A stretch of 64,000 nucleotides of DNA from Streptomyces sp. BK340 (GCF_007827595.1 NZ_VISR01000009.1:205064-269063), one strand, 5' to 3'. Shown: positions 42,701 through 52,615, counted from the stretch's first letter. Translations and numbers: made by a program. Notes: a model not told the origin generated them from the letters alone.

Positions 42701-43126
42701 ATGACCAGCGGACAGCCTCTCCCGCAGGACCGGGAGTCCTCGTTGACCATCGCCCAGGTGGTCGAACGCACCGGCCTCTCGCACGACACGCTGCGCTACT
42801 ACGAGAGGGCCGGCCTGATCGAGCGGGTCGGCCGCACCACCGGCAACCAGCGGCGCTACCAGGCGGCCGACCTGGCCTGGCTGGAGTTCCTGCTGCGGCT
42901 GCGCGAGACCGGCATGTCGATCGCCGACATGCAGCGCTTCGCCCGGCTGCGGTCGGCAGGGGACGCGACGGTCGCGGACCGGCTGGAGATGCTCCGCGAG
43001 CACCGCGCCGAGCTGGCCGGCCGCATCCGCGCGCTGAGGCGCAACGCGGTCGCACTGGACGACAAGATCGATCACTACCAACGGCTGCTCCACGAGCGGC
43101 AGCCGGGAACGGACGACCTCACATGA
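42701..43126 (+). CDS. MerR-family transcriptional regulator
   Basis: From the ATG at 42701 the protein is 141 residues. Residues 12-50 form the MerR winged helix (LTIAQVVERTGLSHDTLRYYERAGLI), followed by a coiled-coil dimerisation helix. There are no metal-binding Cys, so it is not a heavy-metal sensor of the classical kind. It activates by untwisting the 19-bp spacer of its own promoter. It overlaps the next gene by 4 bp. Confidence 0.93.
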   Translation: MTSGQPLPQDRESSLTIAQVVERTGLSHDTLRYYERAGLIERVGRTTGNQRRYQAADLAWLEFLLRLRETGMSIADMQRFARLRSAGDATVADRLEMLREHRAELAGRIRALRRNAVALDDKIDHYQRLLHERQPGTDDLT

Positions 43127-43563
43127 GCGAGAGCACCACCCGTGACGAGCGTTTCGCGTACGGCCTGGAAGTCCTGAAGAAGGTCGACGGCGAGGCCGGG
43201 CAGCGGGTCGTCGACTCGCTCGCCGACATCAGCCCGGAGCTGGGGCACCAGATCGTCTCGTGGGCCTTCGGGGAGATGTACGACCGGCCCGGGCTCGCCC
43301 CGCGCGACCGCCAGCTGGTCACCCTGGGCATGCTCACCGCGCTCGGCGGCTGCGAGGCCCAGCTGGACGTGCATGTGAACGCGGCACTCAACGTGGGCCT
43401 CACGGCCGAGCAGATCACCGAGGCGCTGCTGCACTCCGCCGTCTACTGCGGCATGCCGAAGGCGCTGAACGCGACCTTCGCCGCGAAGAAGGTCTTCGCC
43501 GAGCGCGGGCTGCTGCCGCTCGGACAGCAGCCCGCGGGCGGCACCGCGGCGGCCTCCGCTTGA
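43123..43563 (+). CDS. Carboxymuconolactone decarboxylase-family protein
   Basis: The 146-residue helical protein has the CMD pattern MYDRPGLAPRDRQLVTLGML then GGCEAQLDVHVNAAL. The second Cys of the AhpD CxxC motif is absent (CEAQ), so alkyl-hydroperoxidase activity is unlikely and decarboxylase or other activity is favoured. It overlaps MerR (ATGA) and the next gene, indicating a three-gene operon. Confidence 0.88.
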   Translation: MSESTTRDERFAYGLEVLKKVDGEAGQRVVDSLADISPELGHQIVSWAFGEMYDRPGLAPRDRQLVTLGMLTALGGCEAQLDVHVNAALNVGLTAEQITEALLHSAVYCGMPKALNATFAAKKVFAERGLLPLGQQPAGGTAAASA

Positions 43564-44009
43564 TGACGGGCGGCTTCTGGCCCGTGGCCGACGTCCTGGC
43601 CCACCTGGCCGGACGCTGGCGGGTGGAGCGGACCGTGCGCGATCTGGCGAGCGGGGACGAAGGGCGGTTCGAGGGAGTCACCGTCTTCAGCCCGCTCGAC
43701 GGCGGCGGACTGCTGCACGAGGAGTCGGGGACCTTCACCTGGCAGGGCGTGGCACGTCCCGCGACGCGCACCCTGTACTTCCTGCCCGGGGCCTCGCCCG
43801 GCACGGCCGACGTCCGTTTCGCTGACGGCCGGCCCTTCCACGACCTGGATCTGACCTCGGGACGGTACGCCGTCGGCCACCCCTGTGCGGCCGACCTCTA
43901 CCGGGGCGAGTTCACGGTCACGGACGCCGGCCACTGGCGCTCGGTGTGGCGGGTCGGCGGACCGGCGAAGGACCTGCTGCTGACCACCGACTACGTGCGC
44001 GAGGGCTGA
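43563..44009 (+). CDS. DUF6314-type protein, small lipocalin-like unknown
   Basis: The ATG at 43563 overlaps the previous stop by one base. The 148-residue protein has LAGRWRVERTVRD near its start and DLDLTSGRYAVGHPCAADLY in the second half, a pattern I associate with a DUF6314 family with a lipocalin-like beta-barrel. No catalytic residue can be named. It is probably induced with its MerR and CMD partners. The convergent phosphatase-like gene overlaps its end by 19 bp. Confidence 0.75.
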   Translation: MTGGFWPVADVLAHLAGRWRVERTVRDLASGDEGRFEGVTVFSPLDGGGLLHEESGTFTWQGVARPATRTLYFLPGASPGTADVRFADGRPFHDLDLTSGRYAVGHPCAADLYRGEFTVTDAGHWRSVWRVGGPAKDLLLTTDYVREG

Positions 44010-44584
44010 GCCGACCCGCCGTCCAGGCGGAGGTTCCAGCGGCCCGAGCGGCCCGTCACGGTGGACGTGGACAGCGGGCGGACGTCGATGTTCCAGTACG
44101 TCGCGGGCGGCGCCTTCAGGGCGTACACCAGGGCGGCGCGGATCACCGAGGGCTCGGCGACGGCGACGATCCGGCCGCCGTCGCCCACCGGGCGCGTGTC
44201 GAGCCAGCTCGCGACCCGGGAGATGAAGGCCAGCAGCGACTCGCCGCCGTGCGGGGTGGAGCGCGGATCGGCGAGCCAGGCGTCCACGGCGTCCGGTTCG
44301 CGGGCCATCGCCTCGCCCAGTGTCAGCCCGCGCCAGCGGCCCATGTCGCAGTCGCGCAGCGCGAGCTGGACCAGGGGGGCGTACCCCAGGGCGTCGCCGG
44401 TGGCACGGCTGCGCGGGGTCGGGGAGCAGTAGCGCAGGTCGGCTGCCCGCAACGGCAGCAGGTCCCAGGCCATGCGCTGCACCTCGTCCCAGCCGGCCTG
44501 GTCCAGCGGCCGGTCGTCCTCGAAGCGCTCCGCGAGCAGCGGGGAGCTGCGCGCGGCTGCGACGAACGTGACCCGAAGTGGCAT
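43991..44584 (-). CDS. Degenerate histidine-phosphatase-family protein
   Basis: From the ATG at 44584 the protein is 197 residues. It has the fold pattern of the phosphoglycerate-mutase superfamily: CSPTPRSRATGDAL and HGGESLLAFISRV. The catalytic RHG is absent, read as AAARSSPLL, and the second His is replaced in VAEPSVIRA (usually V-T-H-G). With both catalytic His missing it is unlikely to be a phosphatase. It could bind a ligand. Confidence 0.8.
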   Translation of the reverse strand: MPLRVTFVAAARSSPLLAERFEDDRPLDQAGWDEVQRMAWDLLPLRAADLRYCSPTPRSRATGDALGYAPLVQLALRDCDMGRWRGLTLGEAMAREPDAVDAWLADPRSTPHGGESLLAFISRVASWLDTRPVGDGGRIVAVAEPSVIRAALVYALKAPPATYWNIDVRPLSTSTVTGRSGRWNLRLDGGSAQPSRT

Positions 44585-44646
44585 GCGGTGATGGTGAGCC
44601 TCGGGTGTACGCAGGTCAAGGCCCGTTACCCGGGGTGTGCGCCCGC

Positions 44647-45084
44647 TTACCCGAAGAGGTGGACCATCCACTGGTCGGGACGGTCCAGCGGCCGGAAGCC
44701 CACCTTCTCGTACACCCCCTGGGCGTCCTCCGTGGCCAGCAGCATGCGCCGCAGCCCGAAGGGCCGCAGGTGATCCCGGATCCGGCCGACGAACGCCGTG
44801 CCGACGCCCTTGCCGCGCACCGAAGGGTCGACGTACACGTCGGCGAGCCAGGCGAACAGGGCCCCGTCGGTCACCACGCGCGCGTACGCCACCTGCTCGC
44901 CGGAGGCCGTCGCGTACACCCCGAAGTTGATCGAGGACGCCATCGCGCGCTCGTGCTTCTCCCGCGGGCGGTCGACCGCCCAGTACGCGTCGGTCGACAG
45001 CCAGCCGTGGACACGGTCGACGTCCACACGGGCGGTGTCGGCGGAGAACTCGTAGCCGTCGGGAAGCTCGGGTGCGTCGCTCAT
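44647..45084 (-). CDS. GNAT-family N-acetyltransferase
   Basis: The 145-residue protein has the acetyl-CoA loop RGKGVGTAFVGRI and DVYVDPSVRGKGVG ahead of it, with the C-terminal GVYEKVGFRPLDRPDQWMV. This is the small GNAT type that acetylates amines of small molecules or peptides. Substrate unknown. It is a single gene in a row of divergent small genes. Confidence 0.9.
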   Translation of the reverse strand: MSDAPELPDGYEFSADTARVDVDRVHGWLSTDAYWAVDRPREKHERAMASSINFGVYATASGEQVAYARVVTDGALFAWLADVYVDPSVRGKGVGTAFVGRIRDHLRPFGLRRMLLATEDAQGVYEKVGFRPLDRPDQWMVHLFG

Positions 45085-45169
45085 ACCGGGATCCTCACAG
45101 GGCCGGCAGGCGGCGTCGAATCGATTTGCCCGGTGGTACGACCGCCTTCCCGCCTGGGCACGCCCGGCC

Positions 45170-46631
45170 TCAGAGCGCCTCGTCGCACGCCACCCGCAGC
45201 CGCCGGATCCCCTCCGTGATCTCCCCCACCCCCGCCACCGCCGCGAAGCTCAGGCGGAGGTGGGCCGCGGGGGGTTCGGCGCTGAAGTACGGGCGGCCGG
45301 GGGTGAGTGCGACGCCGTTGCGAAGAGCGGCGGCGGTCAGGGCGGACTCCCCGCCGGAGCCGAAGGCCTGGGAGGCGCCGCCCGCGCCGTCGGGGAGACG
45401 GAGCCAGAGGTGGTAGCCGCCGGAGGGGATGTGGGGCAGGGCGAGTTCGGGCAGGTGGAGGGCCAGTTCGGTCGCCATGGTGGTGCGGCGGGTCTTCAGC
45501 TCGGCCGACAGGGCCCGCAGATGGCGGGGCCAGGCCGGGGACCCGACGAGTTCCAGGGCGGCCTCCTGGAGCGGCCGGGGGACGAAGAAGCTGTCCACGA
45601 CCTGGATCGCCCGCAGGCGTTCCAGCACGGGCCCGCGCGCGGCCAGCGCGGCCACCCGGAAGCTGGGCGAGGTCGCCTTGGTCAGCGAGCCGACGTGGAC
45701 GACCACGCCGTCGGGGTCGTCGGCGGCCAGCGTGCGGGGCAGCGGGCCGGAGTCGGCGTGCACGAGGCGTCGTACGAAGTCGTCCTCGATGACGAACGCG
45801 CCCGCGGCGCGGGCGATGCGCAGCACCTCGGCCCGGCGGTCGGGGGCCAGGACCGCGCCGGTCGGGTTCTGGAACAGGGGCTGGCAGACGAAGACCCGGG
45901 CGCCGGTGGCCCGGAAGGCGTCGGCGAGGAGGTCGGGGCGCACGCCGTCGGGGTCGACCGGCACCGGGACCGGGCGCAGTCCGGCGGCGCGGGCGAGGGC
46001 CAGCATGCCCGGGTAGGTGGGCGACTCCACGAGGACCGGGGCGCCGGGCGGGGCCAGCGCCCTGAGGGCCGTGGCCAGCGCGGCCTGGCCGCCCGCGGCG
46101 ATCAGCACCTCGGCCGCGGTGACCGCCCCGCCGATGCCGCGCGCGAACCACTCGCGCAGTTCCGGCAGCCCGTCCAGGGGCGGTCTCCCCCAGGCGCCGG
46201 GCCGCCGTCCGGCCCGGGCGAGGGCCGCGGCCATGGCCCGCTCCGGCTGCAGCGAAGGGTGCGGATAGCCGCCGTTGAACTCCAGCACGCCCGGGGGCGG
46301 GGTGGTGAGCGAGACGGTGACCCCGGAGGCGTCCACCGTGCGCGGTACGAGCTCGGCGACGCCGTCGGCGCTCAGCGCGACCTCCTGCCAGGAGGTGTCC
46401 CCGGCGGGCTCGGCGACGGCGTGCGGTCGTGCGCGGAAGGCGCCGGCGCCGGGCCGGGTGACCACGAGTCCCTCGGCGGACAGCTGGGCCAGAGCCCGGG
46501 AGACGGTCACCGGACTCACCCGGAACCGCTCGACCAGAGCCCTGCTCGACGGGAGCTTTCCACCGGGTGAGTAGCAGTCCAGCTCCCTTCGAAGCTGTTC
46601 TGCCAGTTCGCCGACACTGCTACGCTCATGC

Positions 46632-46633
<2 letters not shown>
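45170..46633 (-). CDS. MocR-type regulator: GntR helix-turn-helix fused to PLP aminotransferase domain
   Basis: The 487-residue protein has an N-terminal winged helix (PSSRALVERFRVSPVTVSRALAQL at about 28-51) and a class I aminotransferase-like domain with the PLP lysine in VHVGSLTKATSPSFR. MocR regulators use PLP or an amine as effector. The divergent EamA exporter gene starts 2 bp into its start codon. The gene facing it is a likely target. Confidence 0.92.
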
Positions 46634-47543
<910 letters not shown>

Positions 47544-47559
47544 CCGTGAGGAGAGCCTG

Positions 47560-47757
47560 ATGCGCGCAACCGTCGGCGACCAGCTTGTCCAGCACGGCAG
47601 GGTGGTCGGCGAACACGACAAGATCGGCGAGATCGTCGAAGTGATGGGCCAGAAGGGCGAGCCGCCGTACCGCGTCCGGTTCGAGGACGGGCACGTGGGC
47701 ATCTGCTCCCCCGGCCCGGACACCGAGATCCGGCACAAGGAAATGCGAACGTACTAG
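47560..47757 (+). CDS. DUF1918-family small protein
   Basis: The 65-residue protein is nearly all one DUF1918 domain (MRATVGDQLVQHGRVVG to GICSPGPDTEI), a small beta-barrel-like fold of unknown role found throughout actinobacteria. It has no signal peptide. It shares the EamA transcript. The GHL10 gene end lies 1 bp away on the other strand. Confidence 0.85.
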   Translation: MRATVGDQLVQHGRVVGEHDKIGEIVEVMGQKGEPPYRVRFEDGHVGICSPGPDTEIRHKEMRTY

Positions 47758-47758
47758 C

Positions 47759-49003
47759 TCAGCGCGGTGGCTTCGCCGGCTGCCCGTAGTGGTCGGCGAC
47801 CACCCGCGCCATCGCTCCGGCCGGATCCGCCGCCACGTCCTTGGCGGCGAAGAACACGTGCCCGCGTACCTGCGGGTACCCGGCGGCGAGCGTGAGGTGC
47901 CGGGACAGCTCGACCGGGTCCTGCCACTGCGAGGGCTGCCCCGCGGCTCCCGCCTTGTACAGCGCCTCCCCGATGTACAGCTGCGTCCTGGTCCCCTCGG
48001 CCGCCTTCGCCCACCAGTCGACCAGCGTCGCGTAGTCGGCGGCGGCGAAGCCGATGTGCCAGTAGAGCTGCGGGACGATGTAGTCGATCCAGTGCTTGCG
48101 CACCCACTTGCGGGTGTCCGCGTGCAGGTCGTCGTACGTCTGCACGCCCGCCCGGGTGTCCGAGCCCCGTGAGTCGGTCGTGGCGTTGCGCCACACCCCG
48201 AACGGGCTGATCCCGAACCGGGTGCCGGGCCGTACCTGCTTGACGGCCGCTGCCGTCTCCCGCACCAGTTTGTCGATGTTGTCGCGGCGCCAGGCGGCCC
48301 GGGTGTCGAAGTCGCCGCCGTACTCGTCGTACGCGGCGTCGTCGTCGAAGGTCTGCCCGGCGACCGGGTAGGGGTAGAAGTAGTCGTCGAAGTGGACGGC
48401 GTCCACCGGGTACCTGACGACCGCGTCGAGCATGGCCTGCTCCACGAAGGCACGCACCTCGGGCAGGCCCGGGTTGTAGTAGAGCCTCCCGCCGTAGGGC
48501 ACCACCCAGTCCGGGTGCCTGCGGGCCGGGTGCGAGGCGGCCAGCCGGGTCGGGTCGGTGTGATTGGCGACACGGTACGGGTTGAACCAGGCGTGCAGCT
48601 GCAGGCCTCGGGCGTGCGCCTCCCGCACGGCCGTGCCCAGCGGGTCCCAGCCCGGGTTCCGGCCCTGGGTGCCGGTGAGGTACTCCGACCAGGGCTCGTA
48701 CGGCGAGGGCCACAGGGCGTCCGCCGTGGGCCGCACCTGGAGGATCACCGTGTTGAGCCGGTCCCGGACCGCCCGGTCCAGGTGGGCGGTCAGCTCCGCG
48801 CGCTGCGCGTCGGCCGTGAGGCCGGACTTCGAGGGCCAGTCGCGGTTGGCCACGGTCGCCAGCCACACGCCCCGCATCTCGGCGGCCGCGCGCGGCCACG
48901 GCCAGCGCGGGTCCGGCCGCTCCGGCGCCGCCGCCGAGCCCTGGGCCGTCGCCAGCGTCGACAGCGCCGCCAGCGCGAACGCGCGCCGTGTCGGTCGCCC
49001 CAT
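47759..49003 (-). CDS. Secreted glycoside hydrolase-like protein (GHL10 / DUF187)
   Basis: From the ATG at 49003 the protein is 414 residues with an export signal (RPTRRAFALAALSTLATA, twin-arginine-like) and a TIM-barrel-like domain: MRGVWLATVANRDWPS at the start, DAVHFDDYFYP in the middle and VRKHWIDYIVPQLYWHIGF. GHL10 proteins are predicted glycan or peptidoglycan hydrolases outside the membrane. No neighbour shares a pathway. Confidence 0.88.
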   Translation of the reverse strand: MGRPTRRAFALAALSTLATAQGSAAAPERPDPRWPWPRAAAEMRGVWLATVANRDWPSKSGLTADAQRAELTAHLDRAVRDRLNTVILQVRPTADALWPSPYEPWSEYLTGTQGRNPGWDPLGTAVREAHARGLQLHAWFNPYRVANHTDPTRLAASHPARRHPDWVVPYGGRLYYNPGLPEVRAFVEQAMLDAVVRYPVDAVHFDDYFYPYPVAGQTFDDDAAYDEYGGDFDTRAAWRRDNIDKLVRETAAAVKQVRPGTRFGISPFGVWRNATTDSRGSDTRAGVQTYDDLHADTRKWVRKHWIDYIVPQLYWHIGFAAADYATLVDWWAKAAEGTRTQLYIGEALYKAGAAGQPSQWQDPVELSRHLTLAAGYPQVRGHVFFAAKDVAADPAGAMARVVADHYGQPAKPPR

Positions 49004-49170
49004 CTGTACACCCCCATACGCTCCGGATCCGCGCCGTGACGGATCGTTCCGCGCCCCAGGATGCCCCCACCCGGACGATCGATCATCGATACTTGGCGGT
49101 AACGTGCACGATCGGAGCAGGCGCCGAACCCGGAGGTCTGCCAGAGCCGGAAACCAGCGAAGGGGTCGAT

Positions 49171-50046
49171 GTGACGGACTTCCCATCGGGAGACATTGCG
49201 CGCGTCGGAGTCGTGGGCTGCGGCCAGATGGGCGCGGGCATCGCCGAGGTGTGCGCCCGCGCGGGACTGGACGTGAAGGTCGCCGAGACCACCGGCGAGG
49301 CCCTGGAGATCGGCCGTACCCGGCTGTACAACTCCCTGGCCAAGGCCGCCGAGCGCGGCAAGATCACCGAGGAGGAGCGGGACGCCACGCTGGCGCGCCT
49401 CAGCTTCACCACCGACCTCGGCGAGTTCGCCGACCGCGATCTGGTGATCGAGGCGGTCGTCGAGAACGAGCAGGTGAAGACGGAGATCTTCCAGGTGCTC
49501 GACCAGGTGCTGACCCGCGCGGACGCGATCCTGGCCTCCAACACCTCCTCCATCCCGCTGGTGAAGCTGGCGGTAGCCACCTCCCGCCCCGACCACGTGG
49601 TCGGCATCCACTTCTTCAACCCGGCCCCGGTGCAGCAGCTGGTCGAGCTGATCCCGGCGCTCACCACCTCCGAGGGCACGCTCGGCCGCGCCCAGCTCTT
49701 CGCCGAGAAGGTGCTCGGCAAGCACGCCATCCGCGCCCAGGACCGCTCCGGCTTCGTCGTGAACGCGCTGCTGGTGCCCTATCTGCTGTCCGCGATCCGG
49801 ATGTTCGAGTCCGGCATCGCGAGCCGCGAGGACATCGACAACGGCATGGAGATGGGCTGCGCCCACCCGATGGGCCCGCTGAAGCTGTCCGACCTGATCG
49901 GTCTGGACACCATCGTCTCCATCGCCAACTCGATGTACGCGGAGTACAAGGAGCCGCTGTACGCCGCTCCCCCGCTGCTCCAGCGCATGGTCGAGGCGGG
50001 CCGGCTCGGCCGCAAGAGCGGCTCGGGCTTCTACACCTACGGCTGA
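49171..50046 (+). CDS. 3-hydroxybutyryl-CoA dehydrogenase
   Basis: From the GTG at 49171 the protein is 291 residues. The NAD-binding motif VGVVGCGQMGAGIAEV is at the N-terminus, followed by SNTSSIPL, and HFFNPAPVQQLVEL with the catalytic His. The C-terminal helical domain contains SGFVVNALLVPYL. It interconverts 3-hydroxyacyl-CoA and 3-oxoacyl-CoA in fatty-acid or polyhydroxybutyrate metabolism. A 13-bp hairpin terminator follows directly. Confidence 0.94.
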   Translation: MTDFPSGDIARVGVVGCGQMGAGIAEVCARAGLDVKVAETTGEALEIGRTRLYNSLAKAAERGKITEEERDATLARLSFTTDLGEFADRDLVIEAVVENEQVKTEIFQVLDQVLTRADAILASNTSSIPLVKLAVATSRPDHVVGIHFFNPAPVQQLVELIPALTTSEGTLGRAQLFAEKVLGKHAIRAQDRSGFVVNALLVPYLLSAIRMFESGIASREDIDNGMEMGCAHPMGPLKLSDLIGLDTIVSIANSMYAEYKEPLYAAPPLLQRMVEAGRLGRKSGSGFYTYG

Positions 50047-50065
50047 TTACCGTCCGCTACACCTG

Positions 50066-50097
50066 TGGGCCCGGCACCAATTTCGGTGCCGGGCCCA
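50066..50097 (+). terminator. Terminator hairpin after the 3-hydroxybutyryl-CoA dehydrogenase gene
   Basis: TGGGCCCGGCACC (50066-50078) pairs perfectly with GGTGCCGGGCCCA (50085-50097) around a 6-base loop. It begins 20 bp after the stop. A short T-containing tail (ATCTGTTT) follows. Confidence 0.9.
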
Positions 50098-50102
50098 TCT
50101 GT

Positions 50103-50119
50103 TTCACACGCCGTGTGCA
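50103..50119. promoter_or_regulatory. TTCACAC-N3-GTGTGCA palindrome upstream of the coiled-coil membrane protein
   Basis: TTCACAC (50103-50109), GCC, GTGTGCA (50113-50119) is a near-perfect palindrome. A perfect version sits upstream of the NsdA-like regulator gene, suggesting a shared factor. It lies about 120 bp from the GTG start of the next gene. Confidence 0.45.
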
Positions 50120-50239
50120 CGCCGGGCACGCATATGCCCATCGCACACGCTCCCCACGCGCCCACCAGGCGAGTTGACTCCTCATGCGCATGCAAGGGAT
50201 GCGGAACAACCAGATTCGACTACGGAAAGGAGTGGACCC

Positions 50240-50497
50240 GTGACCGCCGATCCGGAGCATCCCGTGGTCCATGGAGAACTCGCAGAGTTACGGCGCCGCC
50301 TCGACGTGGCGTACGCCCGAGTCGAGGGAGGACTCGCCCTGCTCAGTCATCGCACCGAGGAGACCGCCAAGGAACTGGACGAGCTGCACACGCGCATGAG
50401 TTCGCTGGAACACGCACGCTGGCCGCTGCCCTCGGTCGCCGCGCTCACGGCTCTGGGAGCGCTGGTCGTGACGGTCTGGCAGACGCTGGCCCACTAA
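50240..50497 (+). CDS. Small coiled-coil protein with C-terminal membrane helix
   Basis: The GTG at 50240 (AAGGAG before it) gives an 85-residue protein. Residues 9-55 are a charged heptad-like helix (HGELAELRRRLDVAYARVEG, ETAKELDELHTRMSSLE), followed by a hydrophobic segment (about 63-82). It would be tail-anchored in the membrane. No family recognised. It ends 4 bp inside the convergent NUDIX gene. Confidence 0.8.
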   Translation: MTADPEHPVVHGELAELRRRLDVAYARVEGGLALLSHRTEETAKELDELHTRMSSLEHARWPLPSVAALTALGALVVTVWQTLAH

Positions 50498-51030
50498 CCG
50501 TCCGCGAGCCTCATGTGATGCAGCAGGAGTAACGCGGCCGCCATGTTGGCGGCCGGGACCTCCCCTCGGGCGATCAGGTCGGGGACGACTTTGAGAGGGA
50601 CCCATTCCCGGCGGTCCGACTCGAAGTCGTCCACGGGGTGCCCGACGTACTCGGCCCGGTCGGACCAGTAGATGTGGTGCCGGGCGTCGGTGAGGCCGTT
50701 GGACGGCTCCACGCTCATCAGGTGGTACAGGGACCCCGGCCGCCAGCCCGTCTCCTCCTCCAGTTCCCTGGCGGCCGCGCTCGCGATGTCCTCGCCGTCC
50801 TCCACCACACCCGCGGCCAGTTCCCAGCCCCAGCTGTCGGTGATGAACCGGTGCCGCCACAGGAGCAGGACTTCGTTGGCCCGGTTGACCACCGTGGCGA
50901 CGGCGACCGGCCGCAGCCGGATCAGGAAGTGGTCGAGGTGCCGACCGTCCGGCAGCTCGACATCTGCGAGGTTGACGCTGAACCAGCGGTTTTCATACAC
51001 AGTTTGTTCGTTCTGTTTCGTCCACTGCAC
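50494..51030 (-). CDS. NUDIX hydrolase
   Basis: The 178-residue protein contains the Nudix box GVVEDGEDIASAAA followed by RELEEETGW (GX5EX7REUXEEXGU), the Mg-binding pyrophosphatase site. It probably acts on ADP-ribose-like nucleotides, as do many of its relatives, but the substrate is not predictable. It shares only 4 bp with the convergent gene. Confidence 0.93.
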   Translation of the reverse strand: MQWTKQNEQTVYENRWFSVNLADVELPDGRHLDHFLIRLRPVAVATVVNRANEVLLLWRHRFITDSWGWELAAGVVEDGEDIASAAARELEEETGWRPGSLYHLMSVEPSNGLTDARHHIYWSDRAEYVGHPVDDFESDRREWVPLKVVPDLIARGEVPAANMAAALLLLHHMRLADG

Positions 51031-51111
51031 GGTTCTGCCACCTTCCGACGAGTAAGTGGCAATATCGCAGCAGGGACTCTCCAGGCCTACAGCGCAGGCC
51101 CCGGCCCGGGG

Positions 51112-52452
51112 CTACAGCGGTACGCGCAGTGCGCCGTCGATGAGTTCGGCGGCCTCGGCGGTTCCGGCCGAGCCGCAGTTCACCAGGTGCTCGCGTACCG
51201 CGCGGAGTCTGTCGCGCAGCCGCTGGGACTCCATCCCGCGGGCCTGCTCGGCCATCTGCACGGCGGTGACCACCGCCTTGTCGGCGTTGCCCTGGCGCAG
51301 TTCGATCGTGCTGAGCATGGCGAGCCGGTGCACCCGGCCCCGGTCGTGGGCGGGGTTGTCGACCGCGGCCGCCGCATGCTCCCGCGCGGCGGCGAGTTCA
51401 CCGAGGCTGAGCAGCGCCTCCGCCACCTGGACGTTGACCAGGCCGGGCTGGACGTAGCCGGTCTCGTCGGGCTCGTACCCGCGCCGGATGCGGTCGGCGG
51501 CCGTCTCGGCCCGGCGGATGCAGGACAGGGCGCTGCTGCCGTCGCCGAGGTGGGCGTACGCCTTGGCCTGCATGGCGTAGAGGTCGGAGGCGAGCGCCGG
51601 TGTGATGTGCTTGCCCGCGGCGCGCAGCGCGGCCTCGGCGAAGGCGACGGCCTGCCGGTACTCCTTCATGAACAGGGCCTGGTTGACGAGCAGTGCGATC
51701 ACGTACGCGCCGAGTCCGCGGTCCCCACTGGCCTTTGCCAGCCTGAGCGCCTGGTGGAAGTAGCGCTGGGCGAGACCGTGCGCGTCGGAGTCGTACGCAC
51801 AGATGCCCGCGATCGCCACCAACCCGCCGGTGGCCCGGTGCAGTTGCCGGCCGGTGGCGTCCGTGTAACTGCCGCGCAGCAGCGGAGCCGCCTCGGCGTT
51901 GAGGAACCCGACGATGCGGGTGCGGGTCGCCATGCCGCCGGCCTTGCGGTACATCTGCTCGTAGTGGGTGCGGGCGGCACGCAGCATCTCGATGTCGGCC
52001 GCGGTGACCCGGTGCCGGCCGCCGCGGGAGACGTCCACGTCCTCGGGCGGGTTCTCCCACTCCCACACCGGCATGACCGCCGGGGTACCGGTGACCGCGG
52101 GAGCGCCGAGCACATGCGGGCGCTGCTGTTCGTCGGAGCGCCACAGGGCGGTGGCGCGCTCCACGAAGCCGGAGAGCGAACCGGTGTGCGGGGCGCTGGG
52201 CTCGCCGGGGACCCCGAGACCGATGTCGTCCAGGGTGACCGGCCGGTGCAGCCGTCCGGCGAGCACCTCGCAGATCAGGTCGGGCACCTGGCCGCGTGGC
52301 CGCTGCCCCTTCAACCACCGTGCCACAGCGGTGTGTTCGTACCGGAGCGCGAGACCCCGTCGGCGGCCCGCCTGGTTGACGTGGGCGGCGAGACCGGCGT
52401 GCGAGATCCCCGCCTCGTCCAGGATCGCGTCGAGCAGAGTGTTGGGCTGCAT
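51112..52452 (-). CDS. NsdA-like transcriptional regulator with TPR-type helical repeats
   Basis: The 446-residue protein begins with a helix-turn-helix (NTLLDAILDEAGISHAGLAAHVNQ) and then, from about residue 130, repeated helical hairpins (GLGAYVIALLVNQALFMK, ALASDLYAMQAKAYAHLG) like tetratricopeptide repeats. This resembles Streptomyces NsdA-type regulators that control development and antibiotic production. A TTCACAC palindrome lies 48 bp upstream. The divergent upstream gene is a SpoIIE-type phosphatase. Confidence 0.85.
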   Translation of the reverse strand: MQPNTLLDAILDEAGISHAGLAAHVNQAGRRRGLALRYEHTAVARWLKGQRPRGQVPDLICEVLAGRLHRPVTLDDIGLGVPGEPSAPHTGSLSGFVERATALWRSDEQQRPHVLGAPAVTGTPAVMPVWEWENPPEDVDVSRGGRHRVTAADIEMLRAARTHYEQMYRKAGGMATRTRIVGFLNAEAAPLLRGSYTDATGRQLHRATGGLVAIAGICAYDSDAHGLAQRYFHQALRLAKASGDRGLGAYVIALLVNQALFMKEYRQAVAFAEAALRAAGKHITPALASDLYAMQAKAYAHLGDGSSALSCIRRAETAADRIRRGYEPDETGYVQPGLVNVQVAEALLSLGELAAAREHAAAAVDNPAHDRGRVHRLAMLSTIELRQGNADKAVVTAVQMAEQARGMESQRLRDRLRAVREHLVNCGSAGTAEAAELIDGALRVPL

Positions 52453-52499
52453 GAATTGCCCCCCGAGTGGCCTGGTGCCGTCAGCGTAGTGCGTCCGCT

Positions 52500-52516
52500 T
52501 TCACACGGGGTGTGAA
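52500..52516. promoter_or_regulatory. Perfect TTCACAC-GGG-GTGTGAA palindrome upstream of the NsdA-like regulator
   Basis: The 17-bp palindrome lies 48 bp before the regulator's ATG (52452) on the minus strand. A related copy is at 50103-50119. It is a candidate autoregulatory site. Confidence 0.55.
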
Positions 52517-52615
52517 CGGAGTGCGCGCATCCGCAGTGTGTGCACGCTGTCGCAGAGCGTGGTCCGCCGGTTGACTGGGAGTCCTCGCGAGGCCGGCCAA
52601 GCCGCCGGCTCCCCC

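Noticed and set aside
43123..43563. AhpD-type alkyl hydroperoxidase
   Set aside because: The second Cys of CxxC is Gln in this protein.
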